DNA of 64,000 nt, from the NCBI GenBank assembly GCA_014904845.1, contig MU119294.1:62001-126000 (forward strand), in the 5' to 3' direction. Shown in pieces: positions 57,346 through 64,000 of this stretch. How positions within the stretch are numbered: position 1 is the stretch's first letter; each line of letters opens with the position of its first letter. The stretch comes from Acephala macrosclerotiorum. Lineage: Eukaryota > Ascomycota > Leotiomycetes > Helotiales > Mollisiaceae. The notes under the pieces are model-generated. The model was not told the DNA's origin, did not search any database, and saw only the letters and a program-made list of their open reading frames with translations. Both the position numbers and the translations under genes were made by a program.

Positions 57346-58277
57346 AGGTGCGAGATGAATGAAGGAGAAGATAGTGGGTATGCTATAAATAAAGGGTGAT
57401 GGAATAAGGTCAGACATCGATGAATTGGGATGTGGAAGAGTGAATGGAACATTCTGTCATGTCCTTCGCGGTCTCGTGAACACATTTTTGAATGTGCTTC
57501 TATGGTTGGCAATTGGGTAAAAGTCTCCGCGTAGAATTTGAAGAATATAAGAATGTACTGTATGTCCCTATCTCAACGTCGGATACCAGGATGAATGTTG
57601 ACGCACTTCCAGCTCAAGACCCGCTGTCGAGTTCCTGGTCTCATAACGTGGTTCCCGAGACCGAGGGAAAGGACAGGCCGAAGACACCAAATTATGCGAA
57701 GAACTGGAGCAAATGAGCAATTGAACAATTTGAACAGACCTTTGAAGGTCCCAATCCGACGTCCAACTTGAGCACGAACACAGTCAGCATTCCAAGACAT
57801 CTTGGTCACGCCATATGAAAAAGTCGCGTCTCGGCTTACTTTCCTTCTTTTATTATGTCTCACATGGAAGTTTTTCCGCAGCCGCACTTAGGCTGTGACC
57901 TCATTGATTGGCGGAATAATGGCCGGCAGATCACCGAGAGCTCGACGACGGCGCCCTTGAGGACAGGAAAAACAATTGCTTCTTCTTGAACTCTTCATCA
58001 ACAACAACAATCTTCTGTTCCTCTCCCTCTTACTGTGCAATTGCACAGTACGAGATATATATTCCTCAATTGAAGTGATTCGTTGAAAAGAGCAGGGTGG
58101 ATCTCTCATCCTTGGCCTTGTCAAAAGCGGGTTGATCGGCATTAGTAACATCGTTGAGCTCCCAAGCTTGCATCGATTCAGCTCCACTCGAGCTCCAGCT
58201 CTTCTCTCCTCCATCTCCGCGCCTCAAAACCTTCGCATCCACCTCTCCCTCCTCTTCTAACCTGCTCTCTTCACACA
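57346..58277. other. Intergenic, GUT2 promoter and 5' leader
   Basis: No gene supported. The last 300 bp before 58278 are pyrimidine-rich as in fungal leaders and contain an inverted CCAAT box (ATTGG at about 57906) and the palindrome listed separately. Confidence 0.5.
58031..58050. promoter_or_regulatory. Perfect 20-bp palindrome upstream of the glycerol-3-phosphate dehydrogenase
   Basis: TACTGTGCAATTGCACAGTA reads identically on both strands and lies 228 bp before the ATG at 58278. A perfect palindrome of this length is rare by chance, and its place suits a site for a dimeric regulator or a hairpin in the leader. The factor is unknown. Confidence 0.5.
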
Positions 58278-60477
58278 ATGGCATTCCGACAACGCCTTGC
58301 AAAACCCCTGCTCTACACGACCGGTGCAGCCGCGGCAGGAGGCGGCCTCCTCTACTACACTTACCGACCCCGTAACATCCCTGGTTCCGACCCCGCAGTC
58401 GTATCTCCTCCCGGCTACGGCGCCGAAGGATCCTTCCGCCCTCCACGATTCCCTAAGGTTAAAAGTCGAGACGAACAGATTGCAGACCTTAAACGAAGCG
58501 GGGGTTCTAAGGGCACAATTGTTGGAGCTTTTCAAAACACGGATGGGGCGGCACCGCAGAATGAGGGCGATGTGTATGATTTGTTGGTAATAGGTGGAGG
58601 AGCGACGGGGGCGGGGATTGCGTTGGATGCCGCGACGAGAGGGTTGAAGGTTGCTGTTGTTGAGCGGGATGATTTCAGCAGTGGCACGAGTTCGAAGAGT
58701 ACGAAATTGGTGCATGGCGGTGTACGATACCTTGAAAAGGCAGTTTGGGAGCTCGACTACAATCAATACAAATTGGTCAAGGAGGCATTGAGGGAACGGA
58801 AATACTTCTTGGATACAGCACCACATTTGTCGATGTGGTTACCGATTATGCTGCCGTTAGATAAATGGTGGAAGGCGCCTTATTACTGGGCGGGGACAAA
58901 AACATACGATTTCTTGGCGGGGAGCGAAGGGATTGAGACGAGTTATTTCTTGACGAGGAGTAAGGCTTTGGAGGCTTTCCCGATGTTGAAGAAGGAGAAT
59001 TTGGTTGGGGCGTTGGTATACTACGATGGAGCACACAACGATTCGAGGATGAATGTTTCTTTGGCAATGACTGCCGCACTTTACGGAAGCACAGTCGTCA
59101 ATCACCTTGAAGTCACATCTCTGGAGAAAGATCCCAACGGCAAGCTCTGCGGCGCTCGAGTCAAAGACTTGGTCCAAGAAAAGAACGGAAAGAAAGCAGA
59201 TGAATTCACGATTCGTGCCCGAGGTATCATCAACGCCACAGGACCCTTCACTGACTCAATTCGAAAAATGGACGAACAAGACGTCAAAGAAATCGTCGCC
59301 CCCAGCTCCGGAACCCACGTTATCCTCCCCGGCTACTACTCACCCCAGAAAATGGGCCTCATCGATCCCAAAACCTCAGACGGAAGAGTAATCTTCTTCC
59401 TCCCCTGGCAAGGAAACACCATCGCCGGCACGACCGACTCCCCCACAACAATATCCCACAACCCCCTCCCCAAAGAAGAAGAAATCGACTGGATCCTCTC
59501 TGAAATCCGCCACTACCTCTCCCCCGACATCAACGTGCGTCGCGGCGACGTCCTAGCAGCCTGGTCCGGCATCCGTCCCTTGGTCAAAGACCCCAAAGCC
59601 AAGAACACCGAATCCCTAGTTCGCAACCATCTCATCAACGTCTCTGATTCCGGACTCTTAACATGTGCTGGAGGGAAATGGACAACCTACCGCCAAATGG
59701 CAGAAGAAGCCGTTGATGAAGCCATAACCACATTCTCTCTTACCCCCCGCCCCTTCCCCAACGCCCCCGATGTCTCCGGAACCGAAGCCATCGATGACGG
59801 CAAAAATCTCAACGGCTCTTGTCAAACGCACCAAGTGAAACTCATCGGAGCTCACGGATTTTCTAAAACGCTATTTATTAATTTGATTCAACATTTTGGT
59901 GTCGAGACTGATATCGCTAAGCATTTGACGGAGAGTTATGGTGATAGGGCGTGGACAGTGGCGGCGTTGAGTACGCCGACTGAGAAGAGGTTTCCGGTTA
60001 GGGGAGAGAGGATTAGTCCATTGTATCCGTTTGTAGATGGGGAGGTGAGGTATGCGGTTAGGCATGAGTATGCGCAGACTGCTGTAGACGTCCTCGCTCG
60101 TCGCACCCGCTTGGCATTCCTCAACGCACAAGCAGCGCTTGAGGCGCTTCCAAAAGTCATTGATATTATGGCCGGTGAGCTGAAGTGGGATAGCAAACGG
60201 AAAGAGGTCGAATGGCGAGACAGTACGTTCCAAACCCATCCGTTTTATTCTAAACTCCTGCTAACATATTTCTACAGCCGTAGCATTCCTCGAATCAATG
60301 GGCCTCCCGAAATCCAAACTCACAGCCACTCGCAAACAAGTCGAGTCCGGGACACTCTCTTTCAAAGACAGTATCGAGTATAAGATGTACTCGAGACACG
60401 ATCAACCGAATGATGAGCTTGAGAGTGATAAGAAGGGGAATCCTACGCTGAAGCCGGGGAGTGCTGCTGAGAAGTAG
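58278..60477 (+). CDS. GUT2: FAD-dependent glycerol-3-phosphate dehydrogenase, mitochondrial
   Basis: Oxidises sn-glycerol 3-phosphate to dihydroxyacetone phosphate at the outer face of the mitochondrial inner membrane and passes electrons to ubiquinone; part of glycerol use and the G3P shuttle. Exons 58278-60222 and 60278-60477, intron of 55 nt (GTACGT...CTACAG); 714 residues. The N-terminus is a basic/aliphatic presequence with a hydrophobic segment (TTGAAAAGGGLLYYTY). The FAD dinucleotide fold begins at about residue 100 (LLVIGGGATGAGIALDAATRG), with ERDDFSSGTSSKSTKLVHGG following, as in the GlpD/GUT2 family. Other blocks: YYDGAHNDSRMN, INATGPFTDS, FLPWQGNTIAGTTDSP, WSGIRPLV, LLTCAGGKWTTYRQMAEEA. 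The C-terminal domain ends in a Lys/Gly-rich tail. Intact; the start is the only ATG in the leader frame. Confidence 0.95.
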
Positions 60478-61565
60478 ATGGGGCGAGGAGCGAGCGAGCG
60501 TTGGGCTGGCGGGTGCGGTGAGGGGTTCATGTATGTGCGAAACGCGCTGACAAGAGGAACGTGATCCGAGATGCTGAGATGGGACGAAGCATTGGGGAGA
60601 AGAGAACACTCAAAAGAGGAAGAAGCTGCATAATCGAGGCGTGTGGGTTGATGCTGGGTGGTGTTTTACCTATCCTCATTCTTCATTTCCAGTACGGACA
60701 ATTTGAAGTCCATAAAGACCTAGTCCAATTTGTGACAATAGTAATAAACATTTGCTCCAAAGCCCCATCTTTCCATTTCAAATATTCTCATCTCCAACTC
60801 ATCCCACAAAAGCACCAACATCAACACGCAAACTCTCACGTTCGGCATGTCAACTGCTTGCTGCTTTAACCCCCTCTTTAAAGCGTTCAAAGATGTATAA
60901 AAGCCGAACCTCGCATAAAAACAACCCCTATCTTCTATCTACCAACGGATGCCAAGCCGACGATAACTTCACTTTATCTGTCGCTTTTGTTTCCTACCCT
61001 TCTTTAATTTTGCCATTCCACATTACATCTTTAACAAACTGCGGAACGACATATATATTTTTAGTAGATATCAAAAGATTTCGTTATTACACCACATCTT
61101 CTATTCGTCTGTTCCTAGATCCCTCTTTGCTGATCTCCAGTCTTTGGTATTAGTATGTCGTCGGAATTCGTGAGTCCCTTATTTCTAATGTAATCACTTA
61201 TCTTTTTGTAAAATTTGCTAATTTGTGGTTTTTGTCGCGTATGCGTATGCGTATTGCTATTAAGTTTCGCGCGACTTCTCCTTGAGTTCTTAAACAGGTT
61301 TGACTCAATCCCCATAATCCTAGTTCTCTATAAATACCAGATCGGATGATCATGAACCGCACTCAAAAGGTTTGTTCCGTGCTTCCTCATTTTGACCATG
61401 AGAATCTCGCTCCTCACTTCAAGCATCGACTCGAGTCAGGTTAGTATCTTGAAATCAGCTCACAAAATGCCGCATCTCTCGGAATCATTCACCACATCAC
61501 AAACACAACATTCATCCATCTCAGCGCTTCAAGGCAAATTACTTTATCATTACATCTTTACAACT
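60478..61565. other. Intergenic between convergent genes
   Basis: The 3' flanks of GUT2 and of the phosphatase. Frames up to 133 codons lack domain character. No RNA gene recognised. Confidence 0.5.
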
Positions 61566-63942
61566 CTACAGAACCAACCCCGCAACCGCAACCGCGCCTA
61601 CTAGAGCTGTCCACAATACGGAACCAACACGAGCTGCGGCTCCAGTAAAACTAGCAGGCGTAGAACTCGTACCCGAAGCCGCTCCTCCAGCTCCAGCCGT
61701 CGTGCTAGGCGCAGTTGCAACACTAGCAGAGCTTACTTTAACACTACTAGGCTTCCCAGGCAATATCGGAGAGCCTGAAATCGTCGTCTTCGTCGCAGAA
61801 GGAGAAGCAGAAGCGGTTGTCCCAGTCGGTGTGGAGAGAATTACCGAAGATTGTCCGGAAGCCAGGGAGGTTTCGATCGAGGTGTAGGATGTTCCGTAAG
61901 TGGTTCTAGGGGATGTGTTAGTAGGGATCTTGGGCTTGGGAGGATTGAGAATGGGGGAGACGTACGTGGGAGTGCTCGTCACGGCGTGCGTGATGGTACA
62001 TGGACAGTTTGTTATTGTTAGTGTCGTAGCCTGAGATGATCGTTAACTCATGGTATTGAAGGAGTGGGAGAAATCTGACCTCAGACACGGTATAAGTGCT
62101 TGATCCTTGGGTAAAAGTCGTAGCACCAGGACAATAAGTCGTATAACTCGTCACCACTTCAGTTGTGTACGAAACTCCGCATCCGTCAGTAGCCGTTGAA
62201 GAAACAGTCGCATTCCATCCACCACCCGGCGCACTGGTAGATGTGGGATACGCGCTTGAAGTAGAGTTCGACCCCGACCCCGCCGAGCAGGTCCCATTCG
62301 GACGCTTCAACAAAGTCAACTCATCCATTGTACTCCCATCCCCACCCATGATAAATGAAAACGTCATCGCTGTTTCATTTATGAATCTGACTTTGTTGAA
62401 TCCATAATGTTCGAAATCGAGGAATGCGGTAAGGGGAAGGGTGCTTTCGCCAGCGTCGAGCACGCTGTGGGATTCGATGTTGCCGGCCATGCCGTTGATT
62501 ATGTGGGTGATTGAGGTGCCAGGGTTGGTGTAGTAGGTGTTGTTGTTTATTATAGATGATGTGTCGATTGTTCCATTCCGGCCCATTGGGAGGATACGCT
62601 CGTACCAGTGGATGTGGCTGAATATGTTAGAATGATATTTTTGATCGAAAGGAGAGGGCTTACCCAGAAAGATACGCATCGACACCATACTCTAAGAAGA
62701 GAGCCTCGAAAGCATTCCTCATATACTTCTGGTAAGACGAAACCTGAGAGCTATACATAGGACGATGAGACATAGTAATGATCCAAGGAGTCTTGCATCG
62801 ATCAACACTAGCAAGATCCTTCTGCAGAAATTGATACTGCGCATAGCTCTTAGTATCGCTGTAGTTGCCTACTGTACCAAATGGTCCAGCGTCCGTAACA
62901 TATGTCTCGTTCTCTTTGGGAAGAAGTTCGTCGCCGGACAGGTCGCGGGCGAATGGATACGAAGGACTGTTTGCAAAGTCGGTCTCGGAATCGAAGGCGA
63001 TAAAATGTGCCATGCCGTAGTCAAATGAGTACCACATGTTGCCCACACCTCCTGTCTCGCTACCAGGCATGCGGAAACGATGTTGGTATGCGGTGAAATT
63101 TCTATTTCGTGTTAGAAAGACTCAGATCTTACTGGAAATTACATACCTCTGTGACGGCGGGCAGCTGTAATACGTGAGATCTGATTCAGGAGCTGTACCA
63201 TTGGTGATGTTGCTGTTCAAGTAGGCCGTCAAGATGTTTCCAGGGCCATCAAACTCACTACAGGTGACCTCGTGATTTCCAGGAAGAGTCATGTAAGGTA
63301 TTTTTGCAGTGACGTTGTTCAGCCACTGCTGCCAGAGATCCCAATTTGACTCGTACAGAACGCTCATATCACCGCCTTGAGGTCCTCCCTGATTTGCGAT
63401 CTCACCAGCTGGAAGAGGGACAAGGTACTCCGGAGGAACTGGAGCAGGACCAGGAAGTTCGGTTGAGGTGCCATTATAACAGACTGGCCAATCATCCTCA
63501 CAAGGCAAGATACCGGAGTACCAACTATCCAACGATATTAGCACTGGAAGAGGTGACCTGGTGGGAGAAAGCCTCAAAGCTTTCATAAGAAGAACAGCAA
63601 ATCAGCATAGAAATAAGCACGTACTCATCAGCGTAACTGATATCGCCTCCATGCCACGCAAAAGCAGCTCCATCATCGACCAACTCAGAAATATATTTTA
63701 AGGTGCCGCCTGCATTGGTGTAACCCATATCGTTCAGAACCGCGATGGTGAATTCCTTGGAGTCACCAACATCTCGGGCTGTGGTGAAGCTCAAGACATC
63801 GGATGCCGTGGTACCATTCGCTGCAGAAATTCGGTAGTAATACGTTGTGTCTGGCTTCAATCCACCGATCTGGACCTCGTGGTAGAATTGACTGCATTGT
63901 GTCACTGCAGCTACCAAGGAGCAAGGTGGAGTGCGATCATAT
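61566..63942 (-). CDS. GPI-anchored purple acid phosphatase, 5' end outside the window
   Basis: A secreted metallophosphoesterase that releases phosphate from organic esters at acidic pH, with a binuclear metal centre. Visible exons: 63625-63942, 63147-63524, 62664-63101, 62080-62617 and 61566-62030, with introns of 100, 45, 46 and 49 nt, all in phase. The 5' part (signal peptide and first residues) lies beyond an acceptor at 63943 and off the right edge. An Fn3-like PAP N-domain (GLKPDTTYYYRI) precedes the metal motifs: LNDMGY, GGDISYAD, LPGNHE, TMSHRPMY, GHIHWYER. Several N-glycosylation sites are present. The tail has two Thr/Cys-rich modules (SYTTYCPGATTFT; TLTITNCPCTITHA), a Ser/Thr/Ala-rich stalk and a hydrophobic end (VLWTALVGAVAVAGLVL), predicting a GPI anchor. 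Intact where visible. Confidence 0.92.
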
Positions 63943-64000
63943 CTAGACGATTGGAAGTTAGTGCGGATTTGTTTAAGAGATTAATATTTTAATATACGTG

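Noticed and set aside
1..64000. CRISPR array, rRNA or bacterial-type operon signals
   Set aside because: Spliceosomal introns throughout, no regular spacer arrays, no rRNA-like sequence; the window is fungal nuclear DNA.

Overview
The window is nuclear DNA of a filamentous ascomycete. The evidence is short GT-AG introns (mostly 45-60 nt, often with a CTAAC/CTAAT branch sequence), Zn2Cys6 and bZIP regulators, a GPI-anchored purple acid phosphatase, a mitochondrial FAD glycerol-3-phosphate dehydrogenase, and AT-rich repeat relics with C-to-T decay of the kind left by repeat-induced point mutation (RIP). Leotiomycetes (Helotiales-like) is my best guess at the class, from the protein families only; it was not tested.

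Layout. 1-11.5 kb: gene-poor, with one weak ORF near 7.0-7.7 kb. 11.5-15.2 kb: a Cdc25-type Ras guanine-nucleotide exchange factor with an SH3 domain and a tiny upstream ORF. 15.2-21.0 kb: a second gene-poor stretch holding two small tandem arrays of a precisely spaced motif (GTTCGC, 27 bp, GTGAAC), each array ending about 35 bp before a TATA box. 21.0-23.5 kb: a NIT4/NirA-like Zn2Cys6 factor. 24.8-27.0 kb: a decayed pogo/Fot1-like DNA transposon with perfect terminal inverted repeats and a TA target duplication. 27.8-32.9 kb: a degraded block with a nonsense-mutated membrane-protein pseudogene, a sedolisin fragment and a cytochrome P450 whose frame looks broken. 33.5-35.2 kb: a CorA-like membrane protein, followed by an AT-rich relic and a solo LTR.

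36.3-45.2 kb is the most unusual part: four tandem, same-strand paralogues (A-D). Their N-terminal half matches the strand and motif order of the PemK/MazF fold. Their C-terminal halves differ completely in membrane anchoring: none in A, one span in B, several in C, one in D. A carries an in-frame stop. C and D are a segmental duplication that includes upstream flank, and the C copy was later split by a 786-bp insert with an 8-bp target duplication. No function is known to me for this family.

45.4-51.7 kb holds small hypothetical genes (two of them split across short exons), a bZIP factor and a second Zn2Cys6 factor. 52.9-55.5 kb has another decayed membrane-protein gene and a small membrane protein. 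56.2-57.3 kb is an aldo/keto reductase with a one-base frameshift. 58.3-60.5 kb is glycerol-3-phosphate dehydrogenase (GUT2-like), with a perfect 20-bp palindrome upstream. 61.6 kb to the right edge is the purple acid phosphatase, running off the window at its 5' end.

Ras signalling, respiration of glycerol 3-phosphate and phosphate scavenging are housekeeping functions at the two ends. The middle is an accessory, repeat-rich compartment with many broken genes. Exon joins were inferred by eye from splice signals and reading frame; no alignment or database search was run.
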